Notes: a model not told the origin generated them from the sequence alone. Numbered from the stretch's first letter, positions 27,065 to 37,753 are shown. The stretch: DNA of 39,741 nt from Pseudoalteromonas piscicida (GCF_002744175.1 NZ_NKHF01000066.1:1-39741), one strand, 5' to 3'. Made by a program: numbers and translations.

Positions 27065-27688
27065 GTGGCAGAAGTAAGAGCGAGAGTCGAGCTGAATGTA
27101 GGGCAGCACAGTAATATCCCTGCAGAAATTATTTCTTTTTCGGGGCTAAAAGATGGCCAAGAGCATGTTGCCTTGGTATTTAACAGAGCTGATGAACAGC
27201 AAGTTCCTCTTATCCGTATGCATTCAGAGTGTCTAACTGGCGATGTCTTCCATTCTTCGCGTTGTGATTGCGGTGAGCAGCTAAATGAATGTATTGAAAC
27301 AATGCATCAGCAAGGTGGTATTTTGCTGTACTTACGCCAAGAGGGTCGTGGAATTGGCCTGTACAACAAAATTGATGCTTACGTTTTGCAATCTCAAGGC
27401 ATGAATACCTATGAAGCAAATAATCATCTGGGCTTTGAAGATGACTTAAGAGACTTCTCCGATGCGGTACTGATGTTACAAGCACTAGGCTTGGAACATG
27501 TGAAGTTGATGACAAATAACCCAAGAAAGCTAAAAGCACTAAGAAGTGCCGGTATTACCGTTGATGAAGTGATTGGCACACAAGCGCATGTAAAAGCGGG
27601 TGTTTCTGGTAACGAGCATTACCTTAAAACCAAAATTCAACATGGCGCACATATGCTAGATATTAAAAAGATTTCAAAAGCAGAGTAA
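27065..27688 (+). CDS. ribA: GTP cyclohydrolase II, GTG start
   Basis: Opens the imidazole ring of GTP to give 2,5-diamino-6-ribosylamino-4(3H)-pyrimidinone 5'-phosphate, the first step of riboflavin synthesis. The 207 aa are slightly longer than in Escherichia coli (196). The zinc site is C56, C67 and C69 in [31 protein letters not shown] and LMTNNPRKL follow, as does NEHYLKTK near the end. It is a stand-alone RibA without a DHBP synthase domain. The start is GTG. A weak AGCCAAC/GTTGGCT hairpin follows the stop at about 27719-27748. Confidence 0.92.
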   Translation: MAEVRARVELNVGQHSNIPAEIISFSGLKDGQEHVALVFNRADEQQVPLIRMHSECLTGDVFHSSRCDCGEQLNECIETMHQQGGILLYLRQEGRGIGLYNKIDAYVLQSQGMNTYEANNHLGFEDDLRDFSDAVLMLQALGLEHVKLMTNNPRKLKALRSAGITVDEVIGTQAHVKAGVSGNEHYLKTKIQHGAHMLDIKKISKAE

Positions 27689-27894
27689 TATATCTAAGCC
27701 GCTACGCTATAGTAAACGAGCCAACTAGGTCACTCCTCCGGTTGGCTTGTAACACGACACCGCGGTACTAACTATCACCCCATCAAACTCAAGTTGTGCG
27801 AAGAGATAACTCGACAACCTGTATTTGTTTCAAATATGCTAAAAAGCGCTGACAAATCCGCCTTTCATGCCTTTTCACTCGACACGGTAATCAG

Positions 27895-27900
27895 TATAAT
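27895..27900 (+). promoter_or_regulatory. Candidate -10 box before the BPSS1780-like gene
   Basis: A perfect TATAAT is 31 bases before the ATG at 27932, preceded at 17 bases by TTTTCA, a poor -35. It could drive the membrane protein, recX, alaS and onward genes. The rest of the 27689-27894 gap shows only the hairpin noted under ribA. Confidence 0.45.
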
Positions 27901-27931
27901 CAAAGACGTTATAGCTTAAATTAAGTGGACT

Positions 27932-28729
27932 ATGTCGACACCAATTAGAACATTCAAAGCCAGCATGGGCATTCAATGGTTAAAAGCAGGATGGGAAATT
28001 TTTAAAACCCAGCCATTGACCTTTATGCTGATGTATATTTTTATGGCTGTAGTTAGTTTGTTGCCACTACTTGCACCAGTCCTCCAAATTGTTGCTGCCT
28101 TATCAGGGCCTTTTTTAAGTGCCGGCTTTTATCTTGCAGTGATAAACAAACAGACCAACAAAGCAATTAAACTTGCCGATATTATTGAACCGTTTGCCGC
28201 AAAAGGTCGCCGCTTGAACCTATTTCGCGTTGGCATTTATCAAATGGCAGGCGCACTTTTGTTGACTATGGTTGCAGGCGTATTATTCAGTGACGTTGCA
28301 ACAGCACTTGAAAGTGTTGGGCCAAATACGAGCCCAGATGAGCTGATCCAATTGATTGCCGGGAACATTGGCTTTGCTGAAGTCGCGCTATTTGTGAGTG
28401 CACAATCGGTGGTAATGATGGCGTTTGCTTTTGTTGTACCCCAAGTATTTTTCCAAGGCGAGAAACGAATTTTTCATGCTATGAAGTGCTCGTTAGCGGC
28501 GTTTTATCATAATATGGCCGCATTGAGTATTTTTGGTTTGGTGATTGCCGCATTGATAGTTGCCTCCATTCCGCTGTCGATGATCCCGGCAATAATTATC
28601 ATGCCCGTTGCCATGATAGGCTTTTTCGTTTCATTCCAAGCGATGTTTATGCCAATCATCGTCGACAAGAGTCAAATTGAGCAGAGCGCAAGTACTGGGC
28701 AGGATGATTCTGGGCGTTTTGACGCGTAA
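27932..28729 (+). CDS. BPSS1780-like multi-pass membrane protein
   Basis: The 265-aa protein has about five or six predicted membrane helices and begins with a soluble GIQWLKAGWEIFKTQPLTF segment typical of the BPSS1780 membrane family, named from memory. Function unknown. Its stop overlaps the recX start as TAATG, so it is coupled to recX. Confidence 0.75.
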   Translation: MSTPIRTFKASMGIQWLKAGWEIFKTQPLTFMLMYIFMAVVSLLPLLAPVLQIVAALSGPFLSAGFYLAVINKQTNKAIKLADIIEPFAAKGRRLNLFRVGIYQMAGALLLTMVAGVLFSDVATALESVGPNTSPDELIQLIAGNIGFAEVALFVSAQSVVMMAFAFVVPQVFFQGEKRIFHAMKCSLAAFYHNMAALSIFGLVIAALIVASIPLSMIPAIIIMPVAMIGFFVSFQAMFMPIIVDKSQIEQSASTGQDDSGRFDA

Positions 28730-29217
28730 TGGACGAACAAGAAGTTAAAAAGCTAAAAAACTACGCAGTTTGGTTGTTGTCGAGACAAGAGTATTCACAG
28801 GCTGGGTTAACCCAAAAGTTGCTACAAAAAGGAGCAACAGCAGAGGTTGCTCAGCAGCTAGTCGCTTGGCTTGAATCACTCGACTATGTCAACGATGACC
28901 GCTATGCAGAGAGCTTTCTAAACCGACAAATCGCCAAGGGATTAGGAGAGAAGCGCGTCCTATTGGATGCTGGGCAAAAAGGAGTGAGCCGCGACACATT
29001 GCATGCCTTAATCGCAGAGCGCGAGATAGACTGGTATATGCAAGCTGCAAAAACCTATGAAAAAAAGTATGGTATTTGCGCACAACCGTTAGAATACAAA
29101 GAAAAAACAAAGCGAGTACGGTACATGAGTTATCGTGGCTTTAGTTTTGATGAAATAGATTTTGCCATTGAAGCTGCAAAGACAGCAGCAGAGCAAGAAG
29201 CAATAAAGGGTGAATGA
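28729..29217 (+). CDS. recX: Regulatory protein RecX
   Basis: RecX binds RecA filaments and limits recombination and SOS activation. The 162 aa are normal for the family. The N-terminal [24 protein letters not shown] and [26 protein letters not shown] are the typical helical repeats, and [19 protein letters not shown] is a further one. recA is not upstream here, which is unusual; a membrane-protein gene takes that place. The alaS start overlaps or nearly touches its stop. Confidence 0.93.
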   Translation: MDEQEVKKLKNYAVWLLSRQEYSQAGLTQKLLQKGATAEVAQQLVAWLESLDYVNDDRYAESFLNRQIAKGLGEKRVLLDAGQKGVSRDTLHALIAEREIDWYMQAAKTYEKKYGICAQPLEYKEKTKRVRYMSYRGFSFDEIDFAIEAAKTAAEQEAIKGE

Positions 29218-29221
29218 TCAC

Positions 29222-31825
29222 ATGCAGCATATGACTACCGCACAAATCAGGCAAAGCTTTTTAGATTTCTTTGCTAAACAACAGCACCAAGTGGTGCCTT
29301 CAAGCTCGTTAATACCGGGTAACGATGCCACATTACTATTCACCAACGCCGGTATGGTGCAGTTTAAAGACGCCTTTTTAGGTGCTGAAAAACGTCCATA
29401 TACTCGAGCTACCAGCTCGCAGCGTTGTGTACGTGCTGGCGGTAAACATAATGACCTTGAAAATGTGGGTTACACCGCAAGACACCATACTTTCTTTGAA
29501 ATGCTGGGCAACTTTAGCTTTGGCGATTATTTCAAAACGGAAGCAATTAAATTTTCGTGGCAATTCCTGACTGAAGTTATCAAATTACCAAAAGAAAAAC
29601 TGCTGGTCACTATATACCACGAAGATGACGAAGCGTTTGATATTTGGTCAAAGCAAGTCGGCGTGCCAGAAGATAGGATCATCCGTATTGCGACGGCTGA
29701 CAACTTTTGGTCAATGGGTGATACCGGCCCATGTGGCCCATGTTCAGAGATCTTCTATGACCACGGTGAACACATCTGGGGTGGACCTCCTGGCACACCT
29801 GAAGAAGACGGTGATCGCTTTATTGAGATCTGGAACCTCGTATTTATGCAGTACAACCGTCATGCAGACGGCACAATGGAACCACTTCCTATGCAGTCGG
29901 TTGACACTGGTATGGGTCTTGAGCGTATTTCTGCCATTATGCAAGGTGTACATTCAAACTACGAAATCGACCTGTTTCAAGCGCTGATCAAAGCGGCTGC
30001 AAAGGTGACGGATGCACAGGATTTAGAAGATAAATCATTGCGCGTAGTTGCCGACCATATTCGTTCATGCGCATTCCTTATCGCAGATGGTGTGATGCCT
30101 TCGAATGAAGGTCGTGGCTATGTATTGCGTCGCATCATTCGTCGTGCCGTTCGTCACGGCAATAAGCTAGGTGCAAAAGGCACGTTCTTCCATAAGCTGG
30201 TGGCTGCACTTGCTGAGCAAATGGGTGAAGCTTACCCAGAGCTTGTTAAGCAACAGGCGATTATTGAAAAAGTATTGCGCATCGAAGAAGAACAGTTTGG
30301 TAAAACACTCGACCGCGGCTTGGCTATTCTTGAGGAAAACCTTGAGGGAATTGAAGGCGATGTGATCCCGGGTGATTTAGTATTCAAACTCTATGACACT
30401 TATGGGTTTCCAGCGGATTTAACGGCGGACGTTGCTCGTGAACGCTTTATGACCATCGATGAGCGTGGTTTTCAGGCATGCATGGAAGAGCAGCGTAAGA
30501 AAGCGCAAGCGGCTGGTAAGTTTGGTGCCGATTACAACGAGCGCTTGAAGTCTGATAAAAATACCGACTTTAAAGGCTATGATGCTGAGCATTACACCGG
30601 CACTGTGGTCGAAATCTTTAAAGAAGGCCAGCATACCAACACCTTAGAAGATGGCGAGCAAGGCGTTGTTGTACTTGACCGTACACCTTTCTACGCAGAG
30701 TCTGGTGGTCAAGTTGGTGATACCGGTGTGCTTAAAGTGGCTAACGGTGAATTTGTGGTTACCGATACACAAAAACTAGGTAATGCTTTTGCTCACCATG
30801 GTCATGTTGTCGGTCGCATTGGTGTGAATGATAAAGCTGATGCACGCATTGATGCTGAGCGCCGTGAACGCGTGAAGAAAAATCATACTGCTACACACTT
30901 AGTGCATAAAGCACTGCGCGATTTACTGGGCGAGCACGTAACGCAAAAAGGTTCGTTAGTACTACCAGACCGCCTTCGTTTCGACTTCTCTCATTTTGAA
31001 GGCGTAACCAAAGCGCAGCTGCAGCAAGTGGAAGATGCAGTTAATGCAGAGATCCGTCGTAACTTTGCGTTACAAACTGAGTTGATGGATATCGACGCTG
31101 CTAAAGATAAAGGTGCGATGGCGCTATTTGGCGAGAAATATGACGATGAAGTGCGTGTGGTTTCAATCGGTGATTACTCTATTGAGCTATGCGGTGGTAC
31201 ACACGTTAAACGTGCAGGCGACATCGGTCTATTCAAGATTGTTTCTGAGGGCGGTATCGCTGCGGGCGTTCGTCGTATTGAAGCGGTAACTGGCGCTGAT
31301 GCAATTGCCTACGTGAATGAGCAAGAGCAGGTGCTTGGTCAAATAGCTGCGTTAGTTAAAGGCGACACGACATCGGTACTTGAAAAAGTAACTGCACTTC
31401 TTGAAAAGTCAAAAGGACTAGAGAAACAAGTAGCGCAACTAAATGACAAGCTAGCAAGTGCTGCGGGGGCATCACTACTCGACTCTGTAACGGAAGTAAA
31501 TGGTATCAAGTTACTCGTTGCGAACGTTGCTGGCACAGAAGCAAAAGCGCTACGCGGTATGGTCGATGACCTGAAGAACAAAATTGGTTCTGGGGTTATC
31601 GCACTGGGAGTCGCTAATGGTGAGAAGGTGAGCCTTATCGCTGGTGTAACGAAAGACCTAGTAGGCCAAGTTAAAGCTGGCGAACTGGTTAATCACATGG
31701 CTTCTCAAGTCGGTGGTAAAGGCGGCGGCCGTCCAGATATGGCACAGGCTGGTGGTTCGCAACCTGAAAACCTAGACACGGCACTAAGCAGTGTTCCTAC
31801 TTGGTTAAATGAAGTAACGCAGTAA
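29222..31825 (+). CDS. alaS: Alanyl-tRNA synthetase
   Basis: Charges tRNA-Ala. The class II catalytic domain (1-460 or so) has [36 protein letters not shown] and GMGLERI. The editing domain carries [11 protein letters not shown] and [13 protein letters not shown], whose histidines and cysteine bind zinc. The C-terminal part has the coiled coil and C-Ala domain ending in [14 protein letters not shown]. Start choice is not certain: GTG 29210, ATG 29222 and ATG 29231 are in frame. I favour 29222, with AAAGGG about 13 bases ahead, though 29231 ([10 protein letters not shown]) aligns best with the Escherichia coli N-terminus. Length is about 867 aa. Confidence 0.96.
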   Translation: MQHMTTAQIRQSFLDFFAKQQHQVVPSSSLIPGNDATLLFTNAGMVQFKDAFLGAEKRPYTRATSSQRCVRAGGKHNDLENVGYTARHHTFFEMLGNFSFGDYFKTEAIKFSWQFLTEVIKLPKEKLLVTIYHEDDEAFDIWSKQVGVPEDRIIRIATADNFWSMGDTGPCGPCSEIFYDHGEHIWGGPPGTPEEDGDRFIEIWNLVFMQYNRHADGTMEPLPMQSVDTGMGLERISAIMQGVHSNYEIDLFQALIKAAAKVTDAQDLEDKSLRVVADHIRSCAFLIADGVMPSNEGRGYVLRRIIRRAVRHGNKLGAKGTFFHKLVAALAEQMGEAYPELVKQQAIIEKVLRIEEEQFGKTLDRGLAILEENLEGIEGDVIPGDLVFKLYDTYGFPADLTADVARERFMTIDERGFQACMEEQRKKAQAAGKFGADYNERLKSDKNTDFKGYDAEHYTGTVVEIFKEGQHTNTLEDGEQGVVVLDRTPFYAESGGQVGDTGVLKVANGEFVVTDTQKLGNAFAHHGHVVGRIGVNDKADARIDAERRERVKKNHTATHLVHKALRDLLGEHVTQKGSLVLPDRLRFDFSHFEGVTKAQLQQVEDAVNAEIRRNFALQTELMDIDAAKDKGAMALFGEKYDDEVRVVSIGDYSIELCGGTHVKRAGDIGLFKIVSEGGIAAGVRRIEAVTGADAIAYVNEQEQVLGQIAALVKGDTTSVLEKVTALLEKSKGLEKQVAQLNDKLASAAGASLLDSVTEVNGIKLLVANVAGTEAKALRGMVDDLKNKIGSGVIALGVANGEKVSLIAGVTKDLVGQVKAGELVNHMASQVGGKGGGRPDMAQAGGSQPENLDTALSSVPTWLNEVTQ

Positions 31826-31832
31826 TCAGCAG

Positions 31833-33056
31833 GTGGCGCTGATTGTACAAAAGTTTGGCGGCACCTCGGTAGGCTCAATAGAGCGTATTGAGGCAGTTGC
31901 CGAACACGTTATTAAAACTCAGCAGCAAGGCCACCAAGTGGTGGTCGTGTTGTCTGCAATGTCAGGCGAAACTAATCGCCTTATTTCCCTTGCTCAACAA
32001 ATCGATACTCGCCCCAGTGCACGTGAACTCGATGTCTTAATTACTACCGGTGAACAGGTTTCTATTGCGCTATTGGCGATGGCTATAATCAAACGAGGGC
32101 ATTCAGCCGTTAGTTTACTCGCCGATCAGATTGGTATCAAAACAGACAATATGTTTTCTAAGGCTCGGATCTCACATATCGATACAACGCGCCTGAGGCA
32201 AGAGTTAGAACACAACCGGATCTCAATCATTGCGGGGTTCCAAGGCCGTGACGAAGAGGGCAACATTACAACCCTTGGGCGAGGTGGGACAGACACTTCA
32301 GCGGTTGAAATTGCCGGCGCTCTGCAAGCAGACGAGTGTCAAATCTATACTGATGTTGATGGTGTTTATACTACGGACCCTCGCATAGAGCCCAATGCTA
32401 GACGGCTGTCACATATTACGTTTCCCGAGATGTTGGAGTTGGCCAGTGTTGGTGCCAAGGTGTTACAGATCCGCTCTGTTGAGGCTGCCGGTCGTTATAA
32501 TGTTCCGCTTCGCGTGTTGTCTTCGTTTGCACCGGGTAACGGCACATTAATTAGCTATGAGGAAGTCAAAGTGAAAAATACCAAGGTGGTTTCTGGGGTT
32601 GCCAGTGTCAAAGATGAGGTATTGATCTTAGTTAAAAATGTTGACGTAAAAGCAAGTAATCTAGCTAATATTCTGACGTTACTAGGTGAACATAATATTG
32701 AAGTCGATATGATTAACCATTTGAACCACAGTGAGAAAAAAATAGACTATGCTTTTACTGTGCATTCGAATGATTATATTCTGGCGGAAGAGGTTTTAGC
32801 GCAACATGCACAAAATTTAGGTGGCGCAACGATAGAGGTTAATGCTAACGTGGCAAAAATCTCAGCTGTGGGTATCGGAATGAAATCTCACTCTGGCGTT
32901 GCTGGTCTCTTTTTTATGGCATTGGCCGAAGAAAATATTCACACTCTATTGGTGTCTACATCAGAGATAAAAATCTCGGCATTGGTAGAGGAAAAATATT
33001 TAGAGCTAGCAGTACGAGCTTTACATGCCAAATTCGAATTGGAAAGTACTGAGTAA
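31833..33056 (+). CDS. lysC: Aspartate kinase, monofunctional, GTG start
   Basis: Phosphorylates aspartate at the head of lysine, threonine and methionine synthesis. The 407 aa have the N-terminal kinase signature VQKFGGTSVGS at 5-15, TLGRGGTDTSAVEIAGAL and DVDGVYTTDPR, then two ACT domains from about residue 265 for feedback by amino acids. Length and layout match the standalone LysC of Vibrio-like bacteria. It starts seven bases after alaS with a GTG and a weak ribosome-binding site, so it may depend on alaS translation. csrA follows 90 bases later. Confidence 0.95.
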   Translation: MALIVQKFGGTSVGSIERIEAVAEHVIKTQQQGHQVVVVLSAMSGETNRLISLAQQIDTRPSARELDVLITTGEQVSIALLAMAIIKRGHSAVSLLADQIGIKTDNMFSKARISHIDTTRLRQELEHNRISIIAGFQGRDEEGNITTLGRGGTDTSAVEIAGALQADECQIYTDVDGVYTTDPRIEPNARRLSHITFPEMLELASVGAKVLQIRSVEAAGRYNVPLRVLSSFAPGNGTLISYEEVKVKNTKVVSGVASVKDEVLILVKNVDVKASNLANILTLLGEHNIEVDMINHLNHSEKKIDYAFTVHSNDYILAEEVLAQHAQNLGGATIEVNANVAKISAVGIGMKSHSGVAGLFFMALAEENIHTLLVSTSEIKISALVEEKYLELAVRALHAKFELESTE

Positions 33057-33146
33057 AAGAAGTTTTTGCTTACTTTTCTGGGAACTTTTATTTAAAATGG
33101 ATTTGACGCGGAATCTTTTAAATTTTGGAATAACAGGAGCAAGAGA

Positions 33147-33332
33147 ATGCTAATACTAACTCGTCGAGTAGGTGAAACCCTGATGATTGGTGATGAAGTA
33201 ACTGTAACAGTACTAGGTGTTAAAGGTAACCAAGTACGTATTGGTGTAAATGCGCCTAAAGATGTTTCAGTTCACCGTGAAGAAATCTACATGCGTATCC
33301 AGGCTGAGAAGTCTAGCCCAGGTAATATGTAA
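33147..33332 (+). CDS. csrA: Carbon storage regulator CsrA
   Basis: A small RNA-binding dimer that represses translation at GGA sites and controls central metabolism, motility and biofilm. The 61-aa protein begins [18 protein letters not shown] and carries [19 protein letters not shown], which contains the RNA-contacting Arg44 region. AGGAGC stands ahead of the ATG. A TTGACG at 33103-33108 could be a -35 of its own promoter. The gene is closed by a strong terminator. The alaS-lysC-csrA order is widespread in gammaproteobacteria, but the tRNA-Ser/Arg genes found after csrA in enterics are absent. Confidence 0.98.
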   Translation: MLILTRRVGETLMIGDEVTVTVLGVKGNQVRIGVNAPKDVSVHREEIYMRIQAEKSSPGNM

Positions 33333-33382
33333 TAGATCTAGTACTGAATTATGATGCTAGTTAAATTAGCTCAACTAGCATA

Positions 33383-33410
33383 AATAAACCCCGCAATTGC
33401 GGGGTTTATT
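33383..33410 (+). terminator. Rho-independent terminator of csrA
   Basis: A perfect 12-bp stem (33383-33394 with 33399-33410) with an AATT loop and a GC-rich core, flanked by A on one side and T on the other. It is 50 bases past the csrA stop. Confidence 0.85.
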
Positions 33411-33427
33411 ATTTCTGGCTCTGTTCA

Positions 33428-33470
33428 TACCAATTGAAATTGATTCTCTAATCAATTTGAAGGATGAAAT
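33428..33470. repeat. Inverted-repeat element with CCAATT end
   Basis: ATACCAATTG is followed by AAATTGATT-CTCT-AATCAATTT, a perfect 9-bp hairpin at 33438-33459. The ATACCAATT text recurs at 34316. It resembles short dispersed intergenic repeats of marine gammaproteobacteria, but copy number cannot be judged from one window. Confidence 0.35.
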
Positions 33471-33496
33471 AGCATATTAGCGTTGTTAAAAATTCC

Positions 33497-33988
33497 TCAT
33501 TTAGAACAATCGGACAAAAAAGCAATCGCTTGTTCGCTGAGGCCAGACTTACTAATATAGCTGGGCTTATTATTTTGAAAGACTAAAAAGCCTCGAGTGG
33601 TTTCTTCGAGCTTATCTAAGGTATTAAATGGATAAGAAAACTCGGCATGAGTAGCTTTTGTCGAAATTCCTTTATTGGTAATGGATACTTCGACTATGTT
33701 GCCTGCGGCACGCGATAACGACTGTCTAGTCACCCACCAGGCTTTGCGATAATAAAATGCCAGGCACTCAACCACAGCAAGTAAAATAAGAAAATTACCT
33801 AGGTAGTGTTGCTGCAGACCATAAATCGCAATCAATCCTAACGTAACCAACAATACAAGTAGCCCGTATTTAGGCTTAACAGCGAGCCCATTTGCTTCTG
33901 ATTCTTCAAAACACTCTTTGTAATACGCTTTATCTAACTTAAATTGGCTTTGAAAAGATAAATTTTCATTTTGTTCAAGTGGTGACAT
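33497..33988 (-). CDS. YcxB-like two-TM membrane protein
   Basis: The 163-aa protein has a soluble N-terminus (FKLDKAYYKECFEES), two predicted membrane helices (about 42-59 and 64-81) and a C-terminal domain with ITNKGISTKATHAEFSYPFNTLDKLEETTRGFLVFQN, which fits the YcxB-like family of unknown function. It stands alone between csrA and oadG, transcribed leftward toward the csrA terminator. Confidence 0.8.
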   Translation of the reverse strand: MSPLEQNENLSFQSQFKLDKAYYKECFEESEANGLAVKPKYGLLVLLVTLGLIAIYGLQQHYLGNFLILLAVVECLAFYYRKAWWVTRQSLSRAAGNIVEVSITNKGISTKATHAEFSYPFNTLDKLEETTRGFLVFQNNKPSYISKSGLSEQAIAFLSDCSK

Positions 33989-34448
33989 ACATCAATACTT
34001 CAGCATCATAGTGCTTCTATTATACCTAAATGAGTCGAGGAAGCGGTAATAGTTGCTGCGAGTTTATTTATACATATTTATTACAGGTGAATAAAAGTAA
34101 GCCTTGCAGCTTAACGTTTACGTAAACGTCACATTTTGGTCAGTCCAATTTACAACTCAACTTGCAGATCTCCGCATTCGTTCTATATTCAATAAATTCT
34201 TACTATTACTTAATGCTATTTTGAATATTTTTCATATTTATTACTCCATATTACCAATAAAACTGACGTTTTTATGGCTAACTAGCTGATTGTACGTGAG
34301 TAAAGCTTCTTGGTAATACCAATTTACAATGGACTTTACAGTGTGTCATTTTTTGTTATAAGGTGAATAAATATCTATGAAAAGTGAAGGTTTATATCAA
34401 ATCGTTAACGCGAAATGACAAAACCAAATAGCAAGTAAGGGGTTAAAA
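33989..34448. other. 460-base intergenic region ahead of oadG
   Basis: AT-rich and noncoding as far as I can see; a 61-codon open frame at 34104-34289 lacks a ribosome-binding site and recognisable protein text. It holds a 16-bp perfect palindrome (34114-34129) and an ATACCAATT motif (34317-34325). Promoters for oadGAB rightward and the YcxB-like gene leftward must be here, but I cannot fix their boxes. Confidence 0.6.
34114..34129. promoter_or_regulatory. 16-bp perfect palindrome, likely operator
   Basis: ACGTTTACGTAAACGT reads the same on both strands. It lies about 320 bases before oadG. The TTTACGTAAA core recalls sites of MerR-family regulators of branched-chain amino-acid and fatty-acid breakdown (LiuR type) in Alteromonadales, from memory only. 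The factor is unknown. Confidence 0.5.
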
Positions 34449-34697
34449 ATGGATATAGGGTCGCAGTTACTGCAAGCAGGAAACCTAATGTTAACCGGTA
34501 TGGTTGGCGTATTTGTATTTCTGTCCATTTTGATTTTTGCTATGCGGCTTTTAGCCAACTTTGCCGCTCAGTTTAAAGAGGTTGAGCCTAGCGCAACCAG
34601 AGCAAAAGCAACCAAAACAATATCATCACAGGGCGTGCCACAGGCACACATCGCAGCTATCAGCGCTGCCGTTGCAACCTACAGAAAAAATAATTAA
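34449..34697 (+). CDS. oadG: Oxaloacetate decarboxylase gamma subunit
   Basis: The small membrane subunit that holds the sodium-pumping decarboxylase together and binds zinc in characterised enzymes. The 82-aa protein has one membrane helix (about 15-36) with LMLTGMVGVFVFLSILIF and a hydrophilic C-terminus. Context settles the identity: oadA begins 12 bases after its stop. Confidence 0.92.
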   Translation: MDIGSQLLQAGNLMLTGMVGVFVFLSILIFAMRLLANFAAQFKEVEPSATRAKATKTISSQGVPQAHIAAISAAVATYRKNN

Positions 34698-34709
34698 TAG
34701 GGGTTTTGC

Positions 34710-36491
34710 ATGTCACAGTTAAAGCTTACCGAACTCGTTTTGCGCGATGCGCATCAGTCACTACTTGCAACCAGAATGCGCTTGGAAGATATGCTTCCGA
34801 TCGCCGAAAAGCTCGATAATATGGGGTACTGGTCTGTTGAGTCATGGGGCGGAGCGACTTTTGATTCGTGTATTCGCTACTTAGGGGAAGATCCATGGGA
34901 GCGGATCCGCGCACTAAAAGCTGCGATGCCAAACACCAAACAGCAAATGTTATTGCGGGGGCAAAACCTATTGGGCTACCGCCATTACGCTGATGACGTA
35001 GTGGAAAAGTTTGTTGAACGCGCGCACCACAACGGGGTTGATGTATTTAGAATCTTCGATGCGATGAATGATGTGCGCAATCTTGAAACCGCGATTAAAG
35101 CAGCGATAAAAGTAGGTGCTCATGCTCAAGGCACTATTTCATATACTGTGAGCCCTGTTCATACATTGGACATGTGGTTAACCCAAGCCAAGCAGCTCGA
35201 AGATTTAGGGTGTCACTCTATTTGCATTAAGGATATGGCAGGGCTGCTTAAGCCATACGATGCTGAAAAGCTAATTTCTGGTCTAAAAGCATCGGTCTCG
35301 ATCCCGATTGCGATGCAGTGCCACGCCACCACGGGCTTAAGTACCGCGACCTATCAAAAAGCCATTGATGCTGGTATAGATATGCTGGATACAGCAATTT
35401 CATCTATGAGTATGACTTACGGCCATAGTGCCACTGAGACCATTGCGGCTATTGTTGAGGGCACTGAGCGTGATACTGGTTTGGATTTACTTGAACTTGA
35501 GGAAGTTGCAGCTTATTTCCGCGAAGTTAGAAAGAAATATGCTGCGTTTGAGGGGAGTTTAAAAGGGGTAGATGGCCGTATTCTTTCCGCACAAGTACCC
35601 GGCGGTATGTTAACGAATATGGAAAATCAGCTCAAAGAGCAAGGGGCTGGGGATAAATTGGATGCGGTGTTGAAGGAAATCCCAAGCGTTCGTAAAGAGC
35701 TAGGGTACTTGCCGTTAGTGACTCCAACCTCGCAGATAGTAGGTACGCAAGCGGTACTCAATGTACTTACCGGCGAGCGCTACAAGTCTATTACCAAAGA
35801 AACCGCAGGTGTACTCAAAGGTGAATATGGTGCAACTCCAGCTGCGGTAGACCAAGCACTACAGCAACGAGTGTTGGAAGGTGCTGAGCCGATAACATGT
35901 CGTCCTGCTGATCTGATCGAACCTGAGTTAGATACGTTGCAAAGTGAGTTAGTGGCAACTGCGAAAGATGAACAAATTGAGCTCGCCGATGATGTTATTG
36001 ATGACGTGCTAACTTATGCGCTGTTCCCGCAAATTGGTTTAAAGTTTCTTAAAAATCGTCATAATCCAGATGCATTTGAACCAAAGCCAACATTACTAGA
36101 AAGCAAACAACAAAAAACAACCACATCACCTGCGCAAAAAAGTACATCCGCGCCTGAACGCTATAGCGTAAAAGTCGATGGTAAAGTATATGACGTAGTT
36201 GTGGCCTCCGGTGGTGAGTTACAAGAAGTACAGGTAAAAGACAGCGAGCTTATTCCCCAGTCAACATCGGTGAGTTCAAGCGAAACCCTCAATGCTCCCC
36301 TAGCTGGCAACATTTTCAAACTCATGGTTCGGGCTGGAGACGAAGTGCAAGAAGGGGATGTGGTACTCATTATGGAAGCCATGAAAATGGAAACCGAAGT
36401 TCGCGCGACTCACAGCGGCCGAGTGGCCGAGTTACTGGTATCGGAAGGTGACGCAGTTAGTGCTGGCGATGCCATCATGTCGTTAGCATAA
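34710..36491 (+). CDS. oadA: Oxaloacetate decarboxylase alpha subunit, biotin-bearing
   Basis: Transfers the carboxyl group of oxaloacetate to biotin. The 593 aa contain a carboxyltransferase TIM barrel with [14 protein letters not shown] (metal-binding Asp13), the lysine in [11 protein letters not shown] and the metal histidine region [11 protein letters not shown] proline/threonine/serine-rich linker (about 462-485) follows, then a biotinyl domain with MEAMKME, whose lysine 559 is the biotinylation site. OadB then decarboxylates carboxybiotin and exports sodium. The gene lies between oadG and oadB as in Vibrio and Klebsiella. Confidence 0.97.
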   Translation: MSQLKLTELVLRDAHQSLLATRMRLEDMLPIAEKLDNMGYWSVESWGGATFDSCIRYLGEDPWERIRALKAAMPNTKQQMLLRGQNLLGYRHYADDVVEKFVERAHHNGVDVFRIFDAMNDVRNLETAIKAAIKVGAHAQGTISYTVSPVHTLDMWLTQAKQLEDLGCHSICIKDMAGLLKPYDAEKLISGLKASVSIPIAMQCHATTGLSTATYQKAIDAGIDMLDTAISSMSMTYGHSATETIAAIVEGTERDTGLDLLELEEVAAYFREVRKKYAAFEGSLKGVDGRILSAQVPGGMLTNMENQLKEQGAGDKLDAVLKEIPSVRKELGYLPLVTPTSQIVGTQAVLNVLTGERYKSITKETAGVLKGEYGATPAAVDQALQQRVLEGAEPITCRPADLIEPELDTLQSELVATAKDEQIELADDVIDDVLTYALFPQIGLKFLKNRHNPDAFEPKPTLLESKQQKTTTSPAQKSTSAPERYSVKVDGKVYDVVVASGGELQEVQVKDSELIPQSTSVSSSETLNAPLAGNIFKLMVRAGDEVQEGDVVLIMEAMKMETEVRATHSGRVAELLVSEGDAVSAGDAIMSLA

Positions 36492-36498
36492 GGATGTC

Positions 36499-37632
36499 AT
36501 GATGGAAGGGTTATTAAATTTGTGGCAAGCGACAGGGCTTGCTAATTTTACTGTGCCTGCGCTATGTATGATGGCAGTGGGCTGTGGACTATTGTATCTT
36601 GCAATTGCCAAAGGCTTTGAGCCGCTTTTGTTAGTGCCTATAGGTTTTGGTGCCATACTCACTAATATTCCAGTAGCCGGGCTTGCCGATCCTGGTGGCT
36701 TGCTGTACTACGTGTATGATATTGGTATAGACAGTGGTGTCTTCCCGCTACTCATTTTTATGGGCGTGGGCGCGATGACTGACTTTAGTGCACTAATTGC
36801 CAACCCTAAAATGCTGCTGCTCGGTGCCGCAGCTCAATTTGGGATCTTCGCAACCTTGTTTGGTGCCATCTTACTGAACTTTATTCCGGGTTTTGAATTT
36901 ACGCTTCAAGATGCTTCTGCGATTGCCATTATCGGTGGCGCGGATGGCCCAACCGCGATATTCCTTGCTTCAAAGCTCGCGCCTGAGCTATTGGGTGCGA
37001 TTGCTGTTGCTGCATATTCATACATGGCACTAGTACCTATTATTCAGCCTCCCATTATGAAAGCGCTTACGACCCAAGAAGAGCGTCAAATTGCTATGCC
37101 GCAATTACGGCATGTAACAAAAACGGAGAAGATTTTATTTCCGTTAGCAGTACTGGGCTTAACGATATTGTTTTTGCCCGCCGCGACACCGTTAGTGGGT
37201 ATGTTCTGCCTAGGTAATTTGATGAAAGAATGTGGGGTGGTTGACCGTTTAAGTAAGACTGCACAGAATGAGTTGATTAATATCACCACCATTTTTCTAG
37301 GCTTGGCAGTTGGCTCAAAACTCGCAGCAGATCAGTTCTTAACAGTAGAAACTCTGGGAATTTTAGGGCTAGGTGCGGTGGCATTTGGTATTGGTACGGC
37401 AACGGGTGTGATCATGGCAAAAACCATGAATAAGTTTAGCGATACGCCTATTAATCCGCTTGTTGGTGCTGCAGGAGTGTCGGCTGTTCCTATGGCGGCT
37501 CGTGTGGTTAATAAAGTTGGGCTAGAGAGTAACCCGCACAACTTCTTATTGATGCATGCAATGGGACCTAATGTTGCCGGAGTGCTTGGGAGTGCGGTTG
37601 CCGCAGGTATCTTGCTTGCCCTAGTTGGTTAA
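36499..37632 (+). CDS. oadB: Oxaloacetate decarboxylase beta subunit, sodium pump
   Basis: The membrane subunit couples carboxybiotin decarboxylation to sodium export. The 377-aa protein has about nine to eleven helices and the family hallmarks [32 protein letters not shown] (the sodium-binding region with its conserved Asp), [18 protein letters not shown] and [15 protein letters not shown]. It begins seven bases after oadA. The operon is closed by a terminator. Confidence 0.97.
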   Translation: MMEGLLNLWQATGLANFTVPALCMMAVGCGLLYLAIAKGFEPLLLVPIGFGAILTNIPVAGLADPGGLLYYVYDIGIDSGVFPLLIFMGVGAMTDFSALIANPKMLLLGAAAQFGIFATLFGAILLNFIPGFEFTLQDASAIAIIGGADGPTAIFLASKLAPELLGAIAVAAYSYMALVPIIQPPIMKALTTQEERQIAMPQLRHVTKTEKILFPLAVLGLTILFLPAATPLVGMFCLGNLMKECGVVDRLSKTAQNELINITTIFLGLAVGSKLAADQFLTVETLGILGLGAVAFGIGTATGVIMAKTMNKFSDTPINPLVGAAGVSAVPMAARVVNKVGLESNPHNFLLMHAMGPNVAGVLGSAVAAGILLALVG

Positions 37633-37653
37633 ATTTATACTTCTCCAACCATT

Positions 37654-37686
37654 TGCGTGGCAGTTATTTGATTGCCGCGCATTTTT
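37654..37686 (+). terminator. Rho-independent terminator of oadGAB
   Basis: TGCGTGGCA (37654-37662) pairs with TGCCGCGCA (37673-37681) through nine pairs, one of them G-U, around a ten-base loop, followed by TTTTT. It is 21 bases past the oadB stop. Confidence 0.8.
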
Positions 37687-37753
37687 ATTACTGGACTTTG
37701 CGAACGGCAAATTGATAATCTTTAGTCACTTTTAGTTAACATGAACCCTTCGA

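Noticed and set aside
33081..33108. RpoE-like GGAACTTT before csrA
   Set aside because: No matching -10 (TCTGA type) occurs at the needed distance.
34104..34289. Small open frame in the oadG upstream region
   Set aside because: AT-rich, no Shine-Dalgarno, low-complexity hydrophobic translation; likely chance.
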